From: Elusimicrobiota bacterium
Lineage (GTDB): Bacteria > Elusimicrobiota > Elusimicrobia > 2-02-FULL-39-32
DNA length: 64,000 nt
NCBI GenBank assembly: GCA_016180425.1
Contig: JACPBF010000004.1
Location: 1-64,000 of the forward strand
Direction: 5' to 3'
In this document: positions 55,307-64,000 of the stretch, in pieces
Layout of the letters: each line of letters starts with the position of its first letter
Position numbering within the stretch: position 1 is the stretch's first letter
Notes under the pieces: generated by a model
Told to the model about the DNA's origin: nothing
What the model saw: only the letters and a program-made list of their open reading frames with translations
Databases searched by the model: none
Made by a program: the position numbers and the translations under genes

Positions 55307-57763
55307 TTACTTTGATGTTAATACAGATTCCAGAAATTCTGAATGAATCTTTAATTTGGGAATATAACCATTCTTTTTTAAGAGATGCGCTAAAGATTTT
55401 GCCTCTAAGATTTTTCCCTGATCATATAGAGACCTTGCTAACTGAATATAGAGGAGAGGAAATTGATAGATATCATCAGGATCAAATGGAGGTAGTGAAA
55501 AGAATTCTTGTTGTTTTACCTCCTCACTTTGGATTGTGTACCACATTAAGTGATTAGAAGGCACGCTGAAACGGAGAAATGTAAAGCGTTTCATAAACAG
55601 ATCAATTTTTGATATTTCTGTTGGACTAATTATTATATTATGTGAACCATCCACTGTTTCTCGTCTTAACCATTGTTTCCATCCACCGGGATCATAGACA
55701 ATATGATGAATTCCTAAAGAGACTAATTGTTTTTTTAACTCATATTCATCACTCGATTTTTCTGCAAAATAGAGGATGGGTTGTTTATCTAGAGTGAATG
55801 CGGCATAGTGTCTTCGTTCAATTCCATAAGGTCTGAAAGTTCCCATAAACAGCACTTTTTCTTTTTTCTGTGTATATTTATTAATTAAATAATTGACCCA
55901 TTGCATCTCATCAATGGAGGCATATTCAGGTGTGCCGGCTGTTATATTAACCATGTCATGCCATATTGGAGAACCAGAAAAAAGTAAACAGAGGGAAAGG
56001 ATAACATTCCCTTTAGTAAGAGACATAAGCCAGCTTCGCACAAAATCCCAAGCGACTATTAATATAAGTGTATAAGATAAGAGGAAAGATCGAGAATTAA
56101 TAAACACCTTATTTATAGCTAACCCAAAACAACAGCAGAATAAAAAAATGAGAGGTCCAGCATGGTATGGCGGTTTCATTGCAAAAACGAGTGAGAATGC
56201 CCAACTCGCCGCTGCGATTGAGGCAATCCAACGGATTTCTTTTTCAAATAGTTTAGAAAAACAGAAAAAACTGCTGAAACACAAAATTGCAGTCGGCCCC
56301 CACCAGATAGGCGCTCCCCCTTCTGGTGAAACAACCTTGAGACGTGTTAAGCTCCCTAAATATTCCAGAATCCCTTCCCATCCTAGTGAACTTAAAGAGT
56401 ATTGAGTTGGCGGTCTGGTATGCCATTCATATAGCAGGGTTGTATTGAATAATTTATTAAGAAAAGGATAGATCGGAACCCCTGTAATGATCAAACTTTT
56501 GATTAACCAAGGCCCCCATGCTAATAGAGTTCCAAAAGAAAAGACAAACGAGTTCTTTATGGATAGAAAGGATCTATTCTTGAGTCCCGTATTAGAGTTG
56601 AAAACAAAGAACAAAACATTACCAAGGAAAGTAACTACAAGTACAGGAGCAGCAGTAAATTTGTGGCCGCACGCAATTCCTGCAAATAGACCCGCAAGAA
56701 ATTGCCAGTTTATAAAATCTGATTTTCCATAAAGATATTTTTTATATGACCACAAAAGTGACCACCACTGAAGAATTAAAAATACACCTGCTTGTAAGTC
56801 GTTCTTGATTAAAATGCCAAGCCATTGGCCTAACTGGCTTGAAACTAAAATAGTAATGGCACAAAAAGCTATGGTCTTAGATGTAACCCGAGAAAGATAT
56901 CCATAAATGAAAAGTATTAAAAAAACAAAGAACCCCCAAACCAGGAGAAAAGCTGCTTCTTTGGAACCAGATAAAAGTGTCCACACGCTAAGCATCTCAC
57001 TATTATGGGCAAAGTAGCTATAGATGTTAAAAGGATTTGGTATTAGTTTTGATTCTGCTACATAATGTCCTGGCAGGGCCATATTCACCATAAGTGTATC
57101 CCAATAGGCAACTGGATAAACCTCAAGCGCTGACCAAGAAAATATCCAAATTGTCACAATCGAAAAGCCGATGAGTTTAATTGTATCTTTGCATACTTTA
57201 CTGTAAGGATGTGTTCTTTTAATCAAAGCTGTAAAATAGGCAAGAATCCATTTGCATAATTTTGCAATTGTTGGAATTTTTTTGAACAACTGAACAATAA
57301 ACAGAAGCAGGCCCAACCAAAATAATGCTGTTGCAATATCCTTTTTTAGTAATCCAGATAAACCAAGCAGCAACCATATCATTGAGAACAGCCAAGAGCC
57401 TAAAAACCAACTCAGACTTAAAATTTCAAATTTGGAACATTCTGATAAGATTTCTTCACCAGTTGATAATCTTGGTTGTTCCTGTTTGTAATTAACAATC
57501 TTTAGCAATAAATATTTTCCAAAAACGACAAAAAATGTGCTAATTGAGATAAAAACAAGCCAGCTAAAAATAACGGCAACATAATTGCCCTTTAAATGTA
57601 TAAGGAGTTTTAGGTTGTATATAAATAGAGTGGAGAATAGAATTCGTTTTATATTATGGAATCCAATTGGATTAAATGACCAAGGAGAAATGTAAAGAGA
57701 TATTCCCGTAAAAATAAGCAAAATCCAAAATGTAATGACTATGTTTTTAGATTTTTGTATCAC
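55307..57763 (-). CDS. Polytopic GT-C-like membrane protein
   Basis: An 818-residue protein with about 14 membrane helices through residue 600 and a soluble C-terminal part (YINKYTQKKEKVLFMGTFRP through the end). The first large loop with WDTLMVNMALPGHYVAESKLIPNPFNIYSYFAHNSEM fits the acidic loop of GT-C enzymes (PMT/ArnT-like), which use lipid-phosphate sugars. I do not recognise the exact family. Placement next to a GT4 gene and methyltransferase supports a surface-glycan role. It converges with the aminotransferase gene. Confidence 0.6.
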   Translation of the reverse strand: MIQKSKNIVITFWILLIFTGISLYISPWSFNPIGFHNIKRILFSTLFIYNLKLLIHLKGNYVAVIFSWLVFISISTFFVVFGKYLLLKIVNYKQEQPRLSTGEEILSECSKFEILSLSWFLGSWLFSMIWLLLGLSGLLKKDIATALFWLGLLLFIVQLFKKIPTIAKLCKWILAYFTALIKRTHPYSKVCKDTIKLIGFSIVTIWIFSWSALEVYPVAYWDTLMVNMALPGHYVAESKLIPNPFNIYSYFAHNSEMLSVWTLLSGSKEAAFLLVWGFFVFLILFIYGYLSRVTSKTIAFCAITILVSSQLGQWLGILIKNDLQAGVFLILQWWSLLWSYKKYLYGKSDFINWQFLAGLFAGIACGHKFTAAPVLVVTFLGNVLFFVFNSNTGLKNRSFLSIKNSFVFSFGTLLAWGPWLIKSLIITGVPIYPFLNKLFNTTLLYEWHTRPPTQYSLSSLGWEGILEYLGSLTRLKVVSPEGGAPIWWGPTAILCFSSFFCFSKLFEKEIRWIASIAAASWAFSLVFAMKPPYHAGPLIFLFCCCFGLAINKVFINSRSFLLSYTLILIVAWDFVRSWLMSLTKGNVILSLCLLFSGSPIWHDMVNITAGTPEYASIDEMQWVNYLINKYTQKKEKVLFMGTFRPYGIERRHYAAFTLDKQPILYFAEKSSDEYELKKQLVSLGIHHIVYDPGGWKQWLRRETVDGSHNIIISPTEISKIDLFMKRFTFLRFSVPSNHLMWYTIQSEEVKQQEFFSLPPFDPDDIYQFPLLYIQLARSLYDQGKILEAKSLAHLLKKNGYIPKLKIHSEFLESVLTSK

Positions 57764-57880
57764 GGGTATAATTTTTTAACGGTTTGCCCACATCTATTTT
57801 ATGGAATCAAATCGTAACACAAGGAATCTGAGAAGTCAATTGAAGTCTGTATGATACATTACCCCGTTGATAGATGACCC

Positions 57881-57909
57881 TTGACAAGTTTTTACAGATC
57901 GTTTATAAT
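57881..57909 (+). promoter_or_regulatory. Consensus sigma-70 promoter of groESL
   Basis: TTGACA (57881-57886) and TATAAT (57904-57909) are separated by exactly 17 bases. The -10 box overlaps the first CIRCE operator. Confidence 0.92.
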
Positions 57910-57934
57910 AGCACTCAAGAATAGAGAGTGCCAG
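57908..57934. promoter_or_regulatory. CIRCE operator 1 (HrcA), diverged
   Basis: A(T)TAGCACTC-type left arm (ATAGCACTC), nine-base spacer, right arm GAGTGCCAG; three mismatches to TTAGCACTC-N9-GAGTGCTAA. It covers the promoter -10 and start point. Confidence 0.75.
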
Positions 57935-57969
57935 TATCTATTGGCACCTCTTATTATTTGGTCATCATT

Positions 57970-57996
57970 TTAGCACTCTCGATTTTTAAGTGCTAA
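57970..57996. promoter_or_regulatory. CIRCE operator 2 (HrcA)
   Basis: TTAGCACTC, nine-base spacer, AAGTGCTAA: one mismatch to consensus. It lies in the groES leader, 45 bases before the ATG. HrcA repression relieved by heat is the known role. Confidence 0.9.
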
Positions 57997-58040
57997 CATT
58001 GAAATCTAAAAAAAAGACTAAGGGACGAGGAGGAAAGAGC

Positions 58041-58343
58041 ATGACTGTAGCAACAGCAAAAAAAATAAAGCCATTGTCTGACCGAGTTTTGGTTAAGCCA
58101 GTGGAAAAAGAAGAACAGCAAAAAGGCGGGATTATTATCCCAGACACCGCAAAAGAAAAACCTCAAGAAGGGGAAGTGATTGCGGTTGGCCCAGGCAAAA
58201 GAGATGATCAAGGCAAGTTGATTCCCATGGATGTAAAAGCAGGGGATCGCATTCTCTATGGAAAATATTCAGGAACAGAAGTTAAACTGGATGATACTGA
58301 ATATCTCATTATGCATCAAGAAGATATTCTAGGAATACTTTAA
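58041..58343 (+). CDS. groES: GroES co-chaperonin
   Basis: The ATG at 58041 (GAGGAGG site) gives 100 residues, the usual size; an upstream frame start at 57990 lies inside CIRCE 2 and is rejected. [25 protein letters not shown] carries the mobile loop, followed by [10 protein letters not shown] and [14 protein letters not shown]. It caps the GroEL ring. The groEL gene follows after 20 bases. Confidence 0.97.
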   Translation: MTVATAKKIKPLSDRVLVKPVEKEEQQKGGIIIPDTAKEKPQEGEVIAVGPGKRDDQGKLIPMDVKAGDRILYGKYSGTEVKLDDTEYLIMHQEDILGIL

Positions 58344-58357
58344 AGGAAGTGAGGTGA

Positions 58358-59998
<1,641 letters not shown>

Positions 59999-60115
59999 GC
60001 CTAGATTCTTGTAGTTGTTTATAGACGATTGAGCATCTACTTTAAGGCGCATGCCAATGGTTTAGAAAGATGATTAAAGTCGTCTAAAACAATCAGGCAG
60101 CTTTGGTTTTAGTTT

Positions 60116-60157
60116 AGCTCCACCTCCAATTTGGGTTTGGGGGTGGAGCTTTTCTTT
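60116..60157 (+). terminator. Rho-independent terminator after groEL
   Basis: A 9-bp stem AGCTCCACC (60116-60124) and GGTGGAGCT (60142-60150) is followed by TTTCTTTT. Confidence 0.85.
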
Positions 60158-60192
60158 TCCTTCAATAAATGATATAATTTTTAATCTTATTC

Positions 60193-60891
60193 ATGATAGA
60201 GGAGAATCTTAGGAGTTTGTTAGAACGCATTGAAAAATCATGCGTTCGTTCAAAGCGGAAAAAAGAAGAAATCCAAATTATTGCAGTAACCAAAAGAGTT
60301 CCTCTTCAAAAAATGGTTAAAGCCATTGAATGCGGCCTAAAAAATTTTGGTGAATCTCAAGTTCAAGAAGCAAAAGAAAAATTTGAATCTCTCCAATCCT
60401 CCTATCCTTTTTTAAAGTGGCACATGGTTGGGCATTTGCAAACCAATAAAGTGAATCGCGCAGTTGAGATTTTTGATGCCATCCAATCTGTAGATTCTTT
60501 TAAATGTATGCAGGCGATTGATCGCAGGGCATCCCAACTGGGTAAAGTGCAAGGGTGCCTTCTGGAAATAAAGGTTTCCGAAGAACCCGCAAAGTTTGGG
60601 TTAAGAGAGGATGAGGTGCAGAAGATTTTAGATGAAAGCAGTTCTTTGAAACATATTTATTTAAAAGGATTCATGTGCATTGCTCCTTATTTTGAAGATC
60701 CTAATAAAGCAAAACCCTACTTTGCAAAAACTTATGATCTATTTAATAAATTTTTTTTGAAATCCCCTTTAAAAATAGATGAGCCTTTGCTATCCATGGG
60801 AATGTCTCATGATTTTGAGGCTGCGATTGAAGAAGGAAGCAACATGATCCGCATTGGAACAGCTCTTTTTGGGGAAAGATCTGCTAAATAG
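60193..60891 (+). CDS. yggS: YggS/PLPBP family PLP-homeostasis protein
   Basis: A 232-residue fold-III PLP-binding protein: IQIIAVTKRVPLQKM (PLP Lys), NFGESQVQEAKEK, WHMVGHLQTNK, LSMGMSHDFEAAIEEGSNMIRIG and TALFGER. It buffers PLP and amino-acid metabolism rather than catalysing a reaction. ProC follows, as it often does. Confidence 0.95.
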   Translation: MIEENLRSLLERIEKSCVRSKRKKEEIQIIAVTKRVPLQKMVKAIECGLKNFGESQVQEAKEKFESLQSSYPFLKWHMVGHLQTNKVNRAVEIFDAIQSVDSFKCMQAIDRRASQLGKVQGCLLEIKVSEEPAKFGLREDEVQKILDESSSLKHIYLKGFMCIAPYFEDPNKAKPYFAKTYDLFNKFFLKSPLKIDEPLLSMGMSHDFEAAIEEGSNMIRIGTALFGERSAK

Positions 60892-60900
60892 TAATTGGGT

Positions 60901-60978
60901 AGTGTAGTGTATCCGAAAAAACATTACAGTGTCTTGTCAACGATGACAATTGTAAAGCTGTTACTGTTACACTACACT
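60901..60978. repeat. Long palindrome between yggS and proC
   Basis: Perfect 11-bp outer arms (AGTGTAGTGTA, 60901-60911; its complement, 60968-60978), ACAGT/ACTGT inside and a core TTGTCA-ACGA-TGACAA (60934-60949) make a 78-nt interrupted hairpin. No T-run follows. Confidence 0.6.
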
Positions 60979-60991
60979 GGAAAAGGATTAA

Positions 60992-61804
60992 ATGGCGGTG
61001 AAGATTAAAGTAAGTTTTTTGGGCGCAGGCAATATGGGCAGCGCTCTAGTTAAAGGAGCCATAAAATCCGGGTTTTTAAAGCCTTCAGACATTACTATTT
61101 ATGATCTGGATTTGAATAGGTTAGAGAATTTTAAAGAGGTTCCATTAAAAATAGCCTCTTCCTTAGAGAAAGCTCTAAAGGGATCAGATTATATTTTTCT
61201 TTGCGTAAAGCCTCAACAGATGAAAGAGCTTCTTTTAAACATTAAAGATAAGGTAAATGAAAAACAGTGTCTTATTTCCATAGCAGCGGGTGTGCGGATT
61301 AAAAGTGTGGAAAAATATTTTTTAAATTCTATTCCAGTCATTCGGGTGATGCCCAACACGCCCGCTTTAGTAGGGTGTGGAATGGCTGCTGTCACAGGCG
61401 GACGCTTTGCCAATAAAAAACAGGTAAAATTTTCAGTTGATTTTTTTTCATCTGTTGGTAAGGCGGTGATTATGCCTGAAAAACATTTTGATGCTGTAAC
61501 CGCAATTTCCGGATCAGGGCCGGCTTACTTTTTTTATTTAACTGAAATGTTAGAAGAGGCTGCTCTTAAGCTGGGGTTACCGGCTAATTCTGTAGAACTA
61601 TTTTCAAAACAAACCATGATCGGTTCAGCAAAAATGCTTTTGGGAGACAGCATGGCTAAAGATTTAAGAAAAAAAGTAACTTCTCCCGGAGGAACAACAG
61701 AAGCTGCCATAAAACATTTAGAAAAACGCAAATGGTCAGAAATTTTTTTAGAGGCAGCGCGTCAAGCTAAAGAGCGTTCTAAGACTTTAAGTTTAGCCAA
61801 TTAA
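60992..61804 (+). CDS. proC: Pyrroline-5-carboxylate reductase
   Basis: A 270-residue enzyme: NAD(P) motif FLGAGNMGSALVKGAI, CVKPQQMKELL, VIRVMPNTPALVGCGMAAV, AISGSGPAYFFYLTEMLEEAALKLGL and the C-terminal VTSPGGTTEAAIKHLE. It catalyses the last step of proline synthesis in the cytoplasm. Confidence 0.97.
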   Translation: MAVKIKVSFLGAGNMGSALVKGAIKSGFLKPSDITIYDLDLNRLENFKEVPLKIASSLEKALKGSDYIFLCVKPQQMKELLLNIKDKVNEKQCLISIAAGVRIKSVEKYFLNSIPVIRVMPNTPALVGCGMAAVTGGRFANKKQVKFSVDFFSSVGKAVIMPEKHFDAVTAISGSGPAYFFYLTEMLEEAALKLGLPANSVELFSKQTMIGSAKMLLGDSMAKDLRKKVTSPGGTTEAAIKHLEKRKWSEIFLEAARQAKERSKTLSLAN

Positions 61805-61860
61805 AAACCAAAAGAAACTGTTATTTTAGGGTTTTAATTGGAGAGTGTTTGGAGGGAATA

Positions 61861-62124
61861 ATGATAATCCGTGTGCGAGTAATACCGAATGCTACAGAGA
61901 ATGACATTGTTGGCAGAATTGGCAGCACGATTCGTTTAAAAGTTGCGGCTCCTGCGATTGACGGCAATGCGAATATGGAGCTTTGCAGTTTTTTAGCAGA
62001 GTTTTTTGAAGTAAAATCCAAAATGGTTAAAATCGTAAGAGGAGAAAAGGGAAGGGAGAAAACAGTAGAAATTGAGGGGCGCAGAGAAGAGGAATTAAAA
62101 AGAATGATGGAAGCGATTCCTTAA
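61861..62124 (+). CDS. DUF167 (YggU) family protein
   Basis: The ATG at 61861 with a GGAGGG site gives 87 residues: IIRVRVIPNATENDIVGRIGSTIRLKVAAPAIDGNANMELCSFLAEFF, then KIVRGEKGREKTVEI. This is the DUF167/YggU fold of unknown function. It commonly follows yggS and proC, as here. Confidence 0.92.
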   Translation: MIIRVRVIPNATENDIVGRIGSTIRLKVAAPAIDGNANMELCSFLAEFFEVKSKMVKIVRGEKGREKTVEIEGRREEELKRMMEAIP

Positions 62125-62143
62125 AAAAAGAGAGGTTTTTGAT

Positions 62144-63238
62144 TTGAAAAGAAAGTACGAAAATAAAGTTTTAGCCTTTCGATGGGTTAAGTCGCCATCG
62201 AAGAAATTGATGATTTTGAATCAGTTGTTGATTCCTCACCAGGAAAAGTGGATTGAATGCACTCATCACGAAGATGTGGCGGATTGTATCCGTCATATGA
62301 ATGTGCGCGGGGCTCCTGCCATTGGCTGTGTAGCCGCGTATGGTCTTGTCTTAAGTTCTTTAGAAAAGAAATTTGCTGATTCCAAAGCTCTGATCTCTTA
62401 TCTCTATTCTTCTGCTCAAACCCTATTTTCTACCCGGCCAACCGCAATTAACCTTTATTGGGCATTAGAAAGAATGAAAAAAGCGGTAAAGGATATTAAG
62501 CCTCAGGCTAAAAATGAACGGGCAAAGATTAAAGAGATTCGGGAAACCTTAGAAGAGGAAGCGAATAAAATTTATGAGGAAGATTTAGATGGAAATTACC
62601 GCATGGGAGATTTAGGCGCTAAGTTGTTTCCAAAAGAGGCTGTTATCCTTACCCATTGCAATACCGGCAGTTTAGCTACTTCTGGCTGGGGGACTGCTTT
62701 GGGTGTTATTCGAACTGCCTATCACAAAGGAAAAATTAAGAAGGTACTTGTGGATGAAACCCGTCCTTACCTGCAAGGAGCGCGTTTAACTGCTTGGGAA
62801 CTTTCTAAGGATAAAATTCCTTATGAGCTGATTACGGATAATATGGCAGCGCATATGATGAAGACTGAAACCATTCATGCGGTGATTGTGGGCTCTGATA
62901 GAATCGCGAGCAATGGAGATGTAGCCAATAAAATTGGAACCTACGGGCTTGCTGTTCTATGCCAGTATCACAAAATTCCTTTTTATGTGGTAGCCCCAAC
63001 CTCTACCATTGATTTAAAGGTTAGCTCTGGGGCTCAAATTCCTATTGAGGAGCGATCTAAAAAAGAAGTAACTCATATTAAAAATTACGCGCTTACTCCT
63101 CCAGACACCATTGCGCGCCATCCTGCGTTTGATATTACGCCTCATTCCTTGATTTCAGCGATTATCACTGAAAAAGGAATTGCTCAACCCCCTTCCATGG
63201 AAACGATTAAGCAATTTTTAAATCACACTCCTAAATAA
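62144..63238 (+). CDS. mtnA: S-methyl-5-thioribose-1-phosphate isomerase
   Basis: A 364-residue enzyme starting at TTG: RHMNVRGAPAIGCVAAYGL, LTHCNTGSLATSGWGTALG (catalytic Cys), VDETRPYLQGARLTAWEL and GSDRIASNGDVANKIGTY (catalytic Asp). It isomerises methylthioribose-1-phosphate in methionine salvage. MTA is a by-product of aminopropyl transfer, but the polyamine route in this window does not make MTA. Confidence 0.95.
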   Translation: MKRKYENKVLAFRWVKSPSKKLMILNQLLIPHQEKWIECTHHEDVADCIRHMNVRGAPAIGCVAAYGLVLSSLEKKFADSKALISYLYSSAQTLFSTRPTAINLYWALERMKKAVKDIKPQAKNERAKIKEIRETLEEEANKIYEEDLDGNYRMGDLGAKLFPKEAVILTHCNTGSLATSGWGTALGVIRTAYHKGKIKKVLVDETRPYLQGARLTAWELSKDKIPYELITDNMAAHMMKTETIHAVIVGSDRIASNGDVANKIGTYGLAVLCQYHKIPFYVVAPTSTIDLKVSSGAQIPIEERSKKEVTHIKNYALTPPDTIARHPAFDITPHSLISAIITEKGIAQPPSMETIKQFLNHTPK

Positions 63239-63260
63239 GTTTTTGCTTTCTATTTTTATT

Positions 63261-63362
63261 ATGAAAATAGTTTTTAAGATGGTTTATTTTCATACTCCTG
63301 CCAGAAAAATCAGTTTTCATACTCATTGGAGGTCATTAGCCTTAGGGATTCAAAAGTTCTAA
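63261..63362 (+). CDS. Possible 33-residue leader peptide before ileS
   Basis: A frame starting MKIVFKMVYFHTPARKI ends in a TAA that overlaps the ileS ATG (TAATG). It has no clear ribosome site, and ileS also lacks one close by (a GGAGGT lies 30 bases upstream, inside this frame), so coupled reinitiation is possible. Low certainty; it may be chance. Confidence 0.25.
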   Translation: MKIVFKMVYFHTPARKISFHTHWRSLALGIQKF

Positions 63363-64000
63363 TGGATTATTCTAAAACAGTTCATTTGCCAAAAACATCC
63401 TTTTCCATGAAGGCGGATCTACCCAAAAGAGAGCCGCTTTTACTGGAATTTTGGCAAAAAAATAAAATCTATGAGAAGATGGTCAACAAAAGAATGGGGA
63501 AGCAAAAATTTATTCTCCATGATGGACCTCCCTATGCCAATGGCCGCATACACATGGGACATGCTTTAAATAAGATTTTGAAAGACATGATTGTAAAATA
63601 TAAAAGTTTAACTAACTTTTATTCCCCTTATGTGCCTGGCTGGGATTGCCATGGGCTGCCGATTGAGCATCAGTTAATGAAAAAATTAGGCAAGAATAAA
63701 CATACTGTGGATCGGGTTGAGTTTAGAAAAAAAGCAGCGGATTTTGCATTAGATTTTGTGGAGATTCAAAAAGAGGAATTTAAGCGTTTAGCTATTTTTG
63801 GGGACTGGGGAAAACCTTATTTAACCCTTACCCCTCCCTATGAAGGGGTCATTCTAAAAACATTTAGAGAACTTTTAGCTAAAGATTTTATTTATCGAGA
63901 TAAAAAACCAGTGCTTTGGTGCGCAGCCTGCGAAACCGCTCTGGCAGAAGCAGAAGTAGAGTACGAAGAAAAAGAATCCCCTGCTATTTATGTGAAGTTT
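63362..64000 (+). CDS. ileS: Isoleucyl-tRNA synthetase, N-terminal part (cut by window end)
   Basis: The first 213 residues are visible: KREPLLLEFWQKNKIYEKM, the class I motif GPPYANGRIHMGHALNKILKDM (HMGH variant of HIGH), VPGWDCHGLPIEHQLMKKLGK and the start of the CP1 editing region with WCAACETALAEAEVEY. It charges tRNA-Ile. No T-box leader is present upstream. Confidence 0.95.
   Translation, partial: MDYSKTVHLPKTSFSMKADLPKREPLLLEFWQKNKIYEKMVNKRMGKQKFILHDGPPYANGRIHMGHALNKILKDMIVKYKSLTNFYSPYVPGWDCHGLPIEHQLMKKLGKNKHTVDRVEFRKKAADFALDFVEIQKEEFKRLAIFGDWGKPYLTLTPPYEGVILKTFRELLAKDFIYRDKKPVLWCAACETALAEAEVEYEEKESPAIYVKF

Noticed and set aside
57990-58343. GroES start at 57990
   Set aside because: This start falls inside the CIRCE operator and adds a basic tail not found in GroES; the ATG at 58041 has a strong GAGGAGG site.
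63239-63361. T-box leader before ileS
   Set aside because: No AGGGTGG-type antiterminator sequence, no specifier loop and no terminator hairpin were found in the 120 bases upstream.

Overview
The window reads as about 64 kb of AT-rich chromosome from a didermic (outer-membrane) bacterium. Evidence for an outer membrane includes two predicted outer-membrane barrels, several lipoproteins, a class A penicillin-binding protein and a PgaA/PgaC-like export pair. The combination of carboxynorspermidine-route polyamine genes, pyruvate phosphate dikinase, a TatT-type TRAP transporter, an EndoQ-like PHP nuclease and dense, closely packed genes suggests an uncultured lineage such as Omnitrophota. That placement is inference from gene content; no rRNA gene is present. 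Many starts are GTG or TTG, and stop/start overlaps (ATGA, GTGA) are common.

Bases 1-8120 look like an accessory block. A 5'-truncated Fic gene is followed by what looks like the 3' end of a tRNA-Gln gene with its own terminator, a possible attachment scar. Then come an exported six-hairpin-like protein, a DUF3147 protein, a sulfide-type operon (ArsR repressor, DsrE-like protein, sulfide:quinone-oxidoreductase-like flavoprotein) with a clear promoter and operator, and a Fur-family regulator upstream of an outer-membrane protein with a Cys/His-rich loop, both preceded by the same 8-3-8 palindrome. A short hairpin repeat recurs in the gaps here. A TPR lipoprotein with a GNA1162-like C-terminus closes the block.

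Bases 8197-26460 hold polyamine synthesis (nspC and its dehydrogenase, separated by a perfect 41-nt palindrome), a MauE/DoxX-like protein, an exopolysaccharide-type pair (GT2 synthase plus TPR-barrel), an iron-transporter operon (VIT1/CCC1, DUF4404, glycine-zipper protein), an ABC-F ATPase, an unknown 622-residue NPD-like protein coupled to a DEAD-box helicase, a fusion of glycogen debranching enzyme to a glucose dehydrogenase, and an EndoQ-like nuclease coupled to a UvrD-like helicase.

Bases 26541-32585 hold msrA, a HipBST three-gene toxin-antitoxin system with two operators, a c-di-GMP-I riboswitch in front of a secreted repeat protein, a 192-bp MITE-like inverted-repeat element and an M1 peptidase with HEAT-type repeats. 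From 32666 to 42215 a long co-directional run holds rsmD, a PD-(D/E)XK nuclease, argB, asnB, rph, a complete TatT-DctP-DctQ-DctM TRAP system and an HpnA-like epimerase. It is followed by an HpnG-like nucleosidase, a lipoprotein, a fatty-acid desaturase, a SlyD-like isomerase and a DUF433/DUF5615 toxin-antitoxin pair.

The right part carries ppdK, a PBP1A-type enzyme, surface-glycan genes (methyltransferase, GT4, GT-C-like membrane protein), an aminotransferase, groESL under two tandem CIRCE operators and a consensus sigma-70 promoter, then yggS, proC, a DUF167 gene, mtnA and the start of ileS, which runs off the window. No gene-free stretch exceeds 300 bases. The longest (29842-30128) is filled by the MITE-like element, and 57764-58040 holds the groE control region.
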